A DNA stretch of 64,000 nucleotides from Rhexocercosporidium sp. MPI-PUGE-AT-0058. Its lineage: Eukaryota > Ascomycota > Leotiomycetes > Helotiales. Each line of letters opens with the position of its first letter. Position 1 is the stretch's first letter. The DNA lies in the NCBI GenBank assembly GCA_020746875.1, contig JAGTJL010000001.1, positions 2,666,001-2,730,000 on the forward strand, in the 5' to 3' direction. Under the pieces are notes generated by a model, which was not told where the DNA came from, ran no database searches, and saw only the letters and a list, made by a program, of their open reading frames with translations. The translations under genes were made by a program, and so were the position numbers. Positions 11,606 to 21,779 of the stretch are shown here, one piece after another.

Positions 11606-11711
11606 ATTTCTATATAAGATACCAGAAAGGTAGCCAATTTGTTCCAGGGGATATTGAGGGCATAGCCCTAATTATAACAAAGGAAAATTGTAAAGGAAAG
11701 TATACAAGGTA

Positions 11712-13384
11712 TTATGCTTCTTCCTCCTCTTGCTCCTCCTGCTCTTCTTCCTGCCGTCTCTCTAAGAACCATTTCCTGGTGCAAAGCCTAGTCTTTTTGA
11801 GAAAATCTAGCGTCTTCTCGATCCCAATTTTTGTATGCATTAGGAGAGGTAGACTCAGTCTTGCTCCCTTCATTTCGTCTCGTAGCTTGGCCCTCGCCTT
11901 GGCTATTTCTGTCTCTTTGCAGCTCAAAAGTAAATGGGCGGTTGTCTCTCTCCTACCACACCTACACAAGTCGCTATCCGTACGGCCTAATCTATATAGG
12001 TATGACCTTATAAACCCATGGCCTAGCTTCAATTGGAAGAAGGAGCTAGCTAGCTCTCTTCTAGTTCCAGGCGGTAGGTGGATCTTCGACCGTAGCTGCC
12101 AAGGGAATTGCTTCCTATAGGTAGTTGTATTTTGGCAAGGCGTCTTTTCGTACTGGTCTAACGCCGACTCCCACTCTCTAGTACTAACTTGCTTCGCTTT
12201 ACGGCCGAGGACTGCAAAGCTGGTTTCATTTGTATTTGGGGCTAGTGTCGTTGCTTGCTTTGCTAACGAGTCAGCTAGCTCGTTTCCGTATACTTCCGTA
12301 TGGCCGGGGACCCAGTTGATTGATATCGAGGCTCCTCTGCTCTTGGCTAGCTCCGCTGCTTGAATGGCCCGGATTTGGCAAGCTTGACCTGGGTTATCCG
12401 ATGGTGTTTTGAGACGGTGGAGTCCCGCCTGGTTATCCGAGTAGATGTAGTATGACTGGCCTGAGTTAGCTACCTTGCTAGCGTACTCGACTGCTTGGGT
12501 AGTCCCTTCTAGCTACCCGTTGTAGACTAATTGGGAGTCCCCCAAGTTAGTCATGCCCTTGTAGACTACTTTAGGAGTGCCCCTATTATAGTTCAGTACT
12601 ACGAGGCCTACGCCTACTCCAGTTGACTCCTCCCCTTGCATAGACGAGGCATCTGTATAGATCGTTAATTCGTCTGCGCCTGTGTGCAGGTTCGAGTTGT
12701 GTATTTGAGCAGTTGCTTCCTTTGGCAGCGGGCTAATATCGACCGTATACGGCGTTACTCTGTTCCACGGTGGGTATTTAAAGTGCTGGAGGGGCTCAAG
12801 GTCCTCTAGGTCGACTAGATCTTGAATTGAGGCCCGAATCCGTTCAAGTTGCACTGTTGGCTTGAGACCGGGTCTTGTTGGGAGGTTTGAGAGTTCCTGG
12901 TTAATCGGGTGCTTAGGGGCTAGTTTCAGTGCACGAATGGCGTATTTTCGAGTACTGGCGTTTAGTCGGACACAAGGAGGCTGTAGCGCTGCCTCGACTT
13001 CCATCGGCACTATCGGAGCTGTCTTGAACACCCCTAGGATTTTTCGTAGAGCTAGGTTTTGCAAGGCCTGGAGGGGTTTCTTAAACTGTGTTTGTCCCCT
13101 CCACCAAATCGGGGACCCGTAGTCGGCTACACTAACCACACAGGCTAGGTATAGCTGTCGTACCGCAAAAGGGGAGAGCCCTTTTGCCGTGTTGGCTAGT
13201 CGTGTCATCCTCTGGAATGCCGATCGGGCCTGGCTCGTACGTATTGCCACATGCTGCTTAAAAGTAAGGCCTGGGTCGAACCAGATACCTAGCCACCTGA
13301 CTACTTCTTTTGGTTCTACGATGACCCCACTAGGTAGTCTGAGGCTAGCTGTCTTGGCTTCTTTTCCTCTGGTAAAGTGCATAA
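11712..13384 (-). pseudogene. LINE ORF2 C-terminal half: RT thumb, RNase H, zinc-knuckle end
   Basis: One frame runs from 13384 to the stop at 11712, interrupted only by TAG at 12513-12515. It contains the post-RT region ('VVRWLGIWFDPGLTFKQHV', 'DYGSPIWWRG'). RNase H follows, with 'LTIYTDASSM' (first catalytic Asp), 'ELxGTTQAVEYA' (Glu, next to the stop), 'YYIYSDNQAG' and 'SISINWVPGHTEVYGNELAD'. The C-terminal 'CRCGRRETTAHLLLSC' is the Cys/His element of Tad-like LINEs. The acidic tail 'RRQEEEQEEQEEEE' is unusual. The endonuclease and palm domains are missing. Confidence 0.85.
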
Positions 13385-13390
13385 TCTTGT

Positions 13391-14434
13391 AATGTTTCTA
13401 ATAAAACCTCTTTCATATAAACACCAGAGTGCTTTTTATTTAGAGGTTTCATATCTAGTAAATGAGTTTTTAACTCAAAATTCCTATGAATATAATGGCT
13501 AATAAAGTTTAATTAGTATAATCTTTAATAATAAAATAATAAAATAATAAGATAAAACTTACATAGTAATTCTTAAATAAGCGTCTTGATTTATAGCCGT
13601 CCAAGCGTCTAAAGTAAGAGAAAAAGAGCCGTTCGATAATATATTCTCTTGTAATTCGGATTTAATAAGAGCTTTTTTCTCTGAATAAATAGAGATAATA
13701 TTGTTTTTAATAATATTATAGTAAATTGGAGGTGTTTCTCTAACTTAATATTAGTAAATAAACTTAATTATAATAAAGATAAGTATGACTTACTTATTTA
13801 AATATAATAATAACTCTTTAAAAGATATAGAGCTAATAGAACGAAACGAAATATTATTAGAGATAATAAAATTCAATAATAACTTATTAAACTTTTCTTT
13901 ATTAAATACTTCTTCGGGGGTTTTAGGTCGTTTAGTTGCTCTTTGTTTGGCGAATATATCTCTATTAGTACTAGTACTAGCTTGAGTAACATCGACTAAA
14001 GAAGAGTCGTCTCCGTTATTATCGTCTATTATTATTAGTATATTATTATAAAAGAGGTTTATAAGAGTATTTACTATTTAAGTTATATAATAAACGATTT
14101 ATATTAAAGGCTTTATGTGCGTTCCGATAATGTATAATATAATTACTTGTAGACTGATTAACTCTTTGATTAAGCCATCGTTTTCTATTATTTTATTAGT
14201 ATATTTTATAATATAAAAGGTAAATATAACTTACGAGCATCCTTTATATAAGCACTTAATAGTAACCGATCGGAAGTTTTCAAGCTTTTCGGGGTTTTCT
14301 TTAGGAGGATTTAATTCTTTAGAAAATAGCTTTTCTTTAAATATAAGCGGAGCGTCTTCGATATTTTCTAATTCGAAATCAGGGTGATTTTGTCGTATAT
14401 TAAGAGTAATAGAGGTCTTAATAGAGCCGGCCAT
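13391..14434 (-). pseudogene. hAT transposase N-terminal half, second copy, cut at the LINE junction
   Basis: From ATG 14434 the frame gives 'MAGSIKTSITLNIRQNHPDF' and a BED-type finger region ('KCLYKGC', intron, 'IIHYRNAHKAF'). It continues with 'QRATKRPKTPEEVFNKEKF', 'NISFRSISSISFKELLLYLN' and the conserved 'SFSLTLDAWTAINQDAYLRI'. Then come 'HYIHRNFELKTHLLDMKPL' and 'KKHSGVYMKEVLLETLQ', ending where LINE sequence begins. Several AT-rich GT-AG introns are implied. It is the N-terminal counterpart of the C-terminal copy at 1-1181, but in the opposite orientation, so the two are separate insertions. The rest of the gene is not found on the far side of the LINE. Confidence 0.72.
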
Positions 14435-14953
14435 TATCACTTAATAATAAGTTAAAGTATAAGTTGTTATAATAAAGTAAAATCGTAAGATAATTGTAAT
14501 TCTAATTGATATATAAGAGTAACTGTTTGATTTTGATAAAAAATAAAAACAAAACTCAAAGAGAGGTTACCTGTTTATATACTAATAGCTTTATTCTAAT
14601 CGGTTCGATCGATTTGTATTATTAAGCTTGATTTATAATACGTAGAATATAAGAGATTTCTTTGGAATTCTTTAGAAATCTTTGCTTACAAATCATATTT
14701 CTCGACGTTTCTACGTTGATTATAAATCAAATTCTTATCAAGTATACTTAGTATTTATTATTACTAATTCTATTAGATAGTTTATTAATATAATTATAAA
14801 CGTTTAGGGAATATTTATATTATTATCGTTTCGTTTAGAACGGGTAGATCCGTAGCTTACTTAAAGTAGTAAGGCTTAATCGGGAATACCCGTAGCTATA
14901 CTTAATATGGAATCGTTAATCACGTGGTATACGATATTCAAGTATTCAAATAT

Positions 14954-15027
14954 TATTGAATAGAATAGAATAGAATAGAATAGAATAGAATAGTAACTCG
15001 TATTCTATTCTATTCTATTCAATTATT
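14954..15027. repeat. Inverted TAGAA pentanucleotide microsatellite
   Basis: About seven 'tagaa' units ending 'atag' are followed, after a short spacer ('taactcg'), by four to five 'ttcta' units. The whole block is therefore a perfect-type palindrome flanked by 'attga'/'tcaat'. It lies outside the second hAT copy and is likely part of that element's end. Confidence 0.65.
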
Positions 15028-15189
15028 ACACTGGTGACAGCGTCCCTACCTACCAACCCAACCACCTTCGCACTCTCGAGCAACACCAGCTCCACCGTAC
15101 GTTACACTTGGGTTGCGACTATATTCTCCTCATTGCGCGACATTGTCTTCTTTGCGGCCTTATCTCATCTTCCAAAGTTTCTATTTTAA

Positions 15190-16042
15190 CTCCATAGCGA
15201 CTTTGATCAGATATTACATGCTAGAGGATTTGGAAAAAGAAAGAAAATTCTAGCTGACAGGGTGCATCAGCGACTGCAACAAGGAACCCAGCGGAATGAC
15301 TTTATGTCTCCAATTCTAAGAGCAAACGACGAGACTGAGATGATTACTTCTGAAATCGAGGCTTCGTTCAATATTCTTGTAGTGGCAGGTATGAAATCTT
15401 CTCAGAATCTTGTATAGCAAAGTCAATTTCTAACTAAAGGCAGCTCAGAGACAAATGCGACACTTCTGACGGGTGCACTCTATTGCTTGGCTATCCATTC
15501 CCACATTCAAGGGAAACTTATTGGCGAGTAGGGACATCAATATGGCGACTTTGTCCAAGCACCCTTATCTCATTGCGGTGCCAGAAGAATGCCTCCGCAT
15601 TTTCCCTCCTTCGGCATTCAATCAAGCCAGGATAGTCCCTGCAGGAGGAGCAAACAAATGTGGGAGATTTGTACCTGCAGGCGTTGCAGTCGGCGTAGCA
15701 ACATGGGCTGCATCGCGCTCAAAGAGGAACTGGTCCCGGCCAGATATGTTCAAGCGAGAAAGGTGGCTTGGCGAGCCCCTTCCTGGGAATGATCGCACAT
15801 CAATGTAGCTTTTATTTTTGGGTCTAAGGAATTGCCTTGGTAAAAAGTAAGTCCTCTTGTCTGCGCCGGTAGAGAAAGATCAAAAAATAATAACGAAAGA
15901 CAGCCTGGCATATGCAGAGATGCGACTTATTCTGTCCCAGCTTCTGCTTGGATCTGAATATGACTTGGGTAAGCAAAGCAAGGATTGGATAACAGGCCAA
16001 AGGTTTTACTTGCTGTCGGAACGACCCCCTTTTGATGATTAA
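15190..16042 (+). pseudogene. Cytochrome P450 monooxygenase relic (C-terminal half)
   Basis: Frames in order give 'LADRVHQRLQQGTQRNDF' and the I-helix region 'FNILVVAG' + intron (about 15390-15442) + 'SETNATLLTGALYCL'. 'YLIAVPEECLRIFPPSAF' follows, with Glu-x-x-Arg of the K helix as 'EECLR'. 'CGRFVPAGVAVGVATWAAS' and the PERF-like 'MFKRERWLGEP' come next. The haem loop reads 'RNCLGKK' only in another frame (about 15820-15845). The end is 'SLAYAEMRLILSQLLLG'. These are family-wide P450 signatures, and the closest pattern is the fungal benzoate/isotrichodermin-like CYP group. Stops and frameshifts occur between blocks, and the N-terminal membrane anchor is not found. Confidence 0.82.
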
Positions 16043-16232
16043 GCTTCGACGAAGGATGAAGTAATGCCGTTTCTGACTGACCGATGCAACAAAATTCAAT
16101 TATTAAGTTCTTTATCTGGCAATCAGGTCTTGATCTGTCTGAGACTATGTGACTCCTCTATATTCCTTATCGTTTGTAAGTATGTCTCCTGAAACTGGGA
16201 ATCAAGTATGTATATGCCCAGTATGGAGTACT

Positions 16233-18158
16233 CTAAACGTAGTACTCAGCAACCCAAGTCTTGATTTGGGCAATCTCATTATCGATTACGGTCTTAACCC
16301 CCGCATTAACAACGCCATTATACAAGATCAAATCAGAACAATGAAACCCCCCAGGAATGATCTGAAGAGGATGTTGTGCAGTGGAGTCGAGTGGACCACC
16401 TGGTCTGAACTCAGACGACATGCTGGCCGTTCTCCAAGGGTCAAATTCGCTACACCAGCAAGTTAGTTCCAAATGATTTGATGGGGGGCAAGAGGCTTAC
16501 CCATTGGTCCAGATTAATCTAGTGGTGTCATCCAATCGCCAGCCTTTGGTGTACTTATTCACAGAGTGCACGTTGATATTTGGGTTAGTGCTGCCATAGG
16601 TGTAGCCATTGACTTCCGGGAACAGGAGACCACACTGTCTTTGCCAGTATTCAGCAGTAACAAGACGCGAGACGATTGTTGGTGTCCCTCTGGGAGCGCC
16701 GCTGATTTATCATTAATTTTGGTGGCCTTTCAAGTATGGGGAAGATATCAAACGTACTCTTGCCAGAAGTCAAGTGGCTGGTTGCACAGAATCCAGTTCC
16801 ACTGCTTGTTCCAAACATTATCAACAGTATAAGAATTGTAATAACGCATGGAGGTGTTATATGTGTCCATGCAAGAAAGGTCATATTCGCCAGTATAACC
16901 ATAACCTTGGCAGTCTGGAGGAACAATGTGTTAGATGTGTTAAATCAAGAAAAAAAGTAGCTCAGACTTACACCCAGGAACAAGACTATTTTTGACCCAG
17001 CTCGCATAACCGGCCAATGCCTTCTGGAGACCGACGCCAGATGCTGGTGTGGAGACATTAGATCCTGGTACGGCGTTTTCGACAGCGTCGCACCATTGGT
17101 AGAAAGTACTATATCCCGAGTAGAAATCATTTCCTTGCCATGCCCAAGGGCCATTTTGAAGCATTGAAGCGAAGTCGTCGTTGTGTTCCAACGCTCCCAA
17201 CCCAAATGAGTCTTTCAGGGCATAGATCTGATCAGCGGTCCCGGTAGTTAAGACGTTGTCAATGTACTCAATGACAAGAGATACGTCGGTACTGCAATTC
17301 TTGGGCATGCCTTGTTGGACTGGATAAAAGTATTGCCACTGTATATATTAGTAGGCACTCAATTGTCCGTCAATTCAAAACTCACGTAATCATCAACGGC
17401 CTCGACGGGTGCACTGGAGGCGTGATAGGCCCAGAAAGTGCCAGGTTGGACGGATTCGGTGTACGCTGCAAGTGCACCTGAGTACGATCCTCCACTCAAG
17501 ACCCATGGCTGCTGAAGTATTAGAAAATGACTAGTTTCTCGGGAGTCTACATTGCTCACAGCGTGCTGTGCATTGCTACTATGGTTGGTGTCGAAAGGCA
17601 AATCAACCGTTTTTGCAAAATATACCAAATCAGAAATCGCTTGATCTAAGTTCAACAGCTGCAGAGTCTCGGTATCAAGGTAAGAATATGGGCTCGAATA
17701 ACCGTAGTAGCGGTCTGTATTTACATCAGAAAGCTGTCGTCTATCATAGGATAGTGTACTCACGCTCGAGTAAGATGACTGCTCCACCAATAGCTTGTCC
17801 ATAAGCACCAGTGATCGTATCATTAAACAAATAGCCAGTATAATCAATTGCAGCAGTTTCACCAGGCGCGACCAAGACAACCTCGTAAATGCGTTAGTGA
17901 ATTCCTAGTTAGTGTCTGGTATAAACTCACCGGAGATCCGGGCCCCTTCCAGAATTCAAAGTTATACCAGTATGTTTGAGAAAATGTCCCTAATGAAGGA
18001 TCACTATGATTAAGAAGCTGCTGGAAAGTGGTATTGCCATTTGTTACAGCTGAGGCAAACGATGCTGGCATTTGCAATCGCGGTGGGAGTGGTGTTGCCT
18101 GCATAGCGGAAGCACTTGCTGCCAGAAGGGCTACGACGGGGCTGTATGAAACCCTCAT
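16233..18158 (-). CDS. Secreted serine peptidase of family S28 (copy 1, intact)
   Basis: ATG 18158 is followed by a signal peptide ('VSYSPVVALLAASASA'). Seven or eight exons with GT-AG introns of about 45-80 nt join without stops. Landmarks in order are 'FQQLLNHSDPSLGTFSQTYW', 'HRYYGYSSPY', the nucleophile motif 'VLSGGSYSGALAA', 'GMPKNCSTDVSLVIEYID', 'YGYTGEYDLSCMDTYN', the Asp motif 'LIWTNG|EFDPWRTASM' and the His motif 'IIPGGFHCSDL'. Family S28 (prolyl carboxypeptidase/dipeptidyl peptidase II and fungal acid prolyl peptidases) cleaves after proline, here presumably extracellularly at acid pH. The length, about 530 residues, is normal. A related, damaged copy lies at 29867-31781 in the opposite orientation. 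Confidence 0.9.
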
Positions 18159-19950
18159 GATGGCGTTTTGGGATCGCAAAAAGACGAAAAGAACGGTCCT
18201 CAGAAGGAGAGCTGGGGAAACAAGTGTAACGGAAGGAAAGGAAGGAAGGAAGGAAGGTACTTATCGTATTCACGATATCTTAAGAAATAAACTTTATGCT
18301 AACGTGAAATGTACGCGGCTATCACTAAATCTACAAAGTTCGGATGGCAGTTGCCTCATTCAGAGATGTGATTGGCAACCTTCCCATTACGGGTTCGCGT
18401 CGATAAGGTTGGTAGGGTCTATACCCAAGTCATTCAGGTCCGAACCCCGGAATCCATATAGGTTTCCGTCCTCAAGCATTTTGAGTGTTCGTGTTTGCTT
18501 GTTTGGTACTATGTGACACAGCGGAAGAAGCCGTTAGACGAAAGAGAAAGTGAAGGGAACAGAGACATGAAGTAAATCGAATCAATTTTTAGATGCCACG
18601 ACGACGCAAGAAAAGTGAGTAAAGTTCCCTTGAATAGCGAGTATTGACATTCAGGCTAAATCAAATTGAGCAGCTTCATGTCTGGAGTGGGGTTAGAGTC
18701 ACGTGGGTCTTGCCCGTTGTCTATCTACTTAGGTGTTCGTTGTTGTTTAGTACCATACTGTCTCTCCTGGATTCGCAGAGATCTAAGGGACGATCTCAAT
18801 TTGATATTGAATAGGTGCAATTGAGTTCAAGGACGCAATCCCATCATACTCGTATATGTGCTGTCAATATCGTCAGAGAGTGGGACATCATCTCAGCGGT
18901 CCAAGACATTTTAACTTTCAGAGGCAGCGACAAAGAGCTTAGAAAAGGAGTTGCAAATGATGGCTAGACAACAAAGTACAAGGCTAAGAAGAGCAGGCTT
19001 GTGTGTTGAACTTAAACCTCGGGTGTGCTCAATGCTAATTGGTTTAAACCAATAAGTGCTCGAAGTAAAAGAACGGAACAACCGGAAATTGAAGGCACAA
19101 ACAATACTGCTTTCAGTACAGAGGATTTACCTTCATAAACCACTACCATGCAACACATCGCAAGGCAAGGACGAGACCATGTCAATCGGGGTTGCAAAGT
19201 TTGTACTGTAAAGCTCTGCAAACTTGCCGCGCTGAGTTCCGCACGCGATCATGCCTCACTTGGACCTGGTGAATAATCCTAATTTAGATGAAACATATAT
19301 TTTAAAAAAAAACAAGAAAGGACAAAAAAAAAAGAAGGGGGGGGACAGCTTCATGTGTCCTTGTCACTTGCCTCCTCCCTAGCTTACCCTGTCATGTTTC
19401 GAACTAGAAAAGGAGTAAAGTATTTGTAGCTTTGAGTTTGCGGGGGTCACGAACGAGTCGTCGTGTACTTCGCACGAAACAAAGGGCAGAATGCTGAATC
19501 GACTTTCGATTCTGGATTCCGTATTGATTTTCATGGCTCAGTGTATGAGCAGGGAAGTAACTGCCTTTCTCCGCGCAGGCTGTTTTCAATCAAGCGCCCA
19601 ATTACGAACGTGCAATCCAGGCAGGGAAAGATGCACGCCACCTTTGGTTTGCTTTGGGAGAGTGGCGAGGAGACGATCCGGAGAGGATATTTCGGTGACC
19701 ATGGTGGTTGCAAGGTAGGGTGGGATGACTTCTTGTTCTTCGACCACCTCGGCTCGGTAATTATGGAGATGTCTGTAGCTAGAGGTTCGGGTATGGGTGT
19801 TTGTCGTCTGTGTTTTTCTCCCTCCCATTCTTTGCGTGAGCAGATAGTAGTCACGTGGTCACAGCCCTGGGAACTCAGCTGTAGTGCTGCCCAAAGAAAA
19901 ACTTCACAAATAGCGAGAACGTAATTTTTGGAATTGAATAACGAAAACCG
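18159..19950. other. Long intergenic region, no recognised gene
   Basis: It contains the upstream flank of the S28 gene with a (GGAA)n run at about 18231-18257. A homopurine stretch at about 19300-19350 holds runs of A and eight G. Overlapping frames at 19463-19953 lie on both strands, and I see no domain in either. It ends at the start of the large LINE. Confidence 0.35.
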
Positions 19951-20419
19951 CATTTAGCAGCCCTCCTTTTGACCGGTTGAGACGCCTAAGCCTTTGCGCA
20001 TTACCTAGTGTGACATAGGCAGTATGGCGACAACGTGGCCTTAAGTGGCAGCATGGCCCAACGACCCCCGAGAGCATGTTGTATACCTTAGCGATTACCT
20101 CAGGAAAGCACTCGTCTATATTGACTCCGCCGGAGACTAGCCGGTGCCGAAGCCTTTTGTCAAGACTATGATTGCAGCTATAAGCGTCCTGATTTCTAAG
20201 TTTTAGAATACCCTTGACTTCACCGCCGTCGTCTAAGTTATTATAACTCTTTAGAACGACCTCAAAATAATAATAGAAACGATATAATTTACGGCGATTA
20301 AAGTCTAGTAGAATATAATAACGTAGTAGCACATGGCTACACTGAGCCAGGAGACTAATCAAGCCGTGAAGGAAGCTGCTGAGATATAATAAACAATTAC
20401 CGGACTTCTGCAAGAGACG

Positions 20420-21660
20420 AACGACATAGCCAAAGCGATAAATGATACAACTAAGACGACGAATGACATAGTTAAAGTTGTATAGTGCGCTCCGCCTTTT
20501 AAGGCTTTATACGCGTCGGTATTGAGTAGCAATGCGGCTCCTCTTAGTAGACTAATTATAATATCTACTTAAACATTATTGTTTATTTAAGTATAACGTG
20601 AGATTATTGTGAAGATTATAAACACATCTATTATCGAGAGCATCTAAGCTAAAAACCTTAGAAACTTATAGAACCACGTTAACTAAGCAATTAAATAGAG
20701 TAAGAATAAACACATTAAACGGATTTACGTTATATTAGCTAACGAATTAAAGAACGGAGATTTTAATATTAAAACGTTAAATAGAAACGATATAAAGGCC
20801 TTAAAACAATTCGTAAACGACTAAATAAACCGGATTGAAAGAGGCACAAGTATATGGCTGCCGACATATAGAATTCTGGCGCACGATATAAGGACTAGCT
20901 TAATGAACATGGAGAAGTTCGATGAGATTAAGGCTGAGCTCCTGCATAATAACAGACCATTTATATTTAATACGGATATTAAATACATTGGATAGCTATT
21001 AAGAGCAGCGAGTATAAAGTTAGCTTTAATTATTATCGTCAAGTTCATTAATTCGGAAGATGTAAACAAGATTATCGACGAAGGTCTCATTTAGTAAGGC
21101 GAGGCTTTTTAATGTGAGAGATACGACAGATAGTGCCGACTGAAGCAATGTTATAAGTGTTAAAAATACGGCTATATAAGAACCTAGTGTAAAGCGAGCA
21201 CAGCATGTGGCTATTGTGTAATACCGCACGGCTCGAAAGATTGCCTTATTAAGGTCGACAAGTCTGCTATAAGGAAATATGCGGTGTATAAGGGAGTATA
21301 CGAGGCGTGGAATAATTAATGTCCCGTCCGGAAGGTCGAGTTAAGTAAGGTGAAAGCCGTATATAATGCCTGATAATTATATCATTTTGTCTTATTAATG
21401 AAGGAGAGGCCTTTAATAGACTACACGATTATTGACGTTACGTTAGCGGAAGCGGCAGCAATAATAAATAGAATCTAGAGAGGCAGGCTAAGTGTTATTA
21501 TAATAAGGCTATTATTACTGACGCTAACTATACTACTAAGTAGACAGAACTCTAGGAGTAAGTCCTTAACGAAAGGAAGAGCCTTAAAGAGGGTCTACTT
21601 AAGAAACGGGCTCGATAGCATATAAGATGAGAATGAGGATATAATTATAGTTAAGGATAG
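20420..21660 (+). pseudogene. LINE ORF1 (gag-like, zinc knuckles), RIP-inactivated
   Basis: A single frame reads 'QETNDIAKAINDTTKTTNDI', then 'VILANELKNGDFNIKTLNRN', 'IERGTSIWLPTYRILAHDI', and at about 21145-21240 a nucleic-acid-binding Cys/His block. The first knuckle is 'CYKC*KYGYIRT*C', in which the zinc-binding His is Tyr (CAT to TAT) and two Gln are stops. The second is 'CGYCVIPHGSKDC', intact. This is the usual ORF1 end of Tad-like LINEs, an RNA-binding nucleoprotein. At least a dozen in-frame stops are present. Confidence 0.75.
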
Positions 21661-21779
21661 TTAGAGACCGCGGAGGCTATACGTGCTTTTAAGACGAGCA
21701 CTAGAGTTAATTATAACGAACTTATTACTTAGTTTTTAATGGAGTATAAATGAACTATGAACTACGGCGAAGAAGGCAT

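Larger units (their letters stand above)
11520..13390 (-). mobile_element. 5'-truncated Tad/I-type LINE (non-LTR retrotransposon)
   Basis: The minus-strand element starts abruptly at about 13390 inside the reverse transcriptase thumb region and ends in an (AAT)n tail at 11521-11543. This is the usual structure of an incompletely reverse-transcribed LINE. GC content is clearly higher than in the flanking hAT sequence and only one stop interrupts the coding part, so the copy is young or escaped RIP. It ends exactly where the second hAT copy loses its C-terminal half. I could not identify a target-site duplication. Confidence 0.82.

Noticed and set aside
2826..16042. Functional secondary-metabolite cluster
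   Set aside because: Three of the four enzymes are broken and no backbone synthase is present.
19463..19953. Protein-coding gene in overlapping long frames on both strands
   Set aside because: Neither frame shows domain, codon or splice evidence; they are probably mutual shadows.
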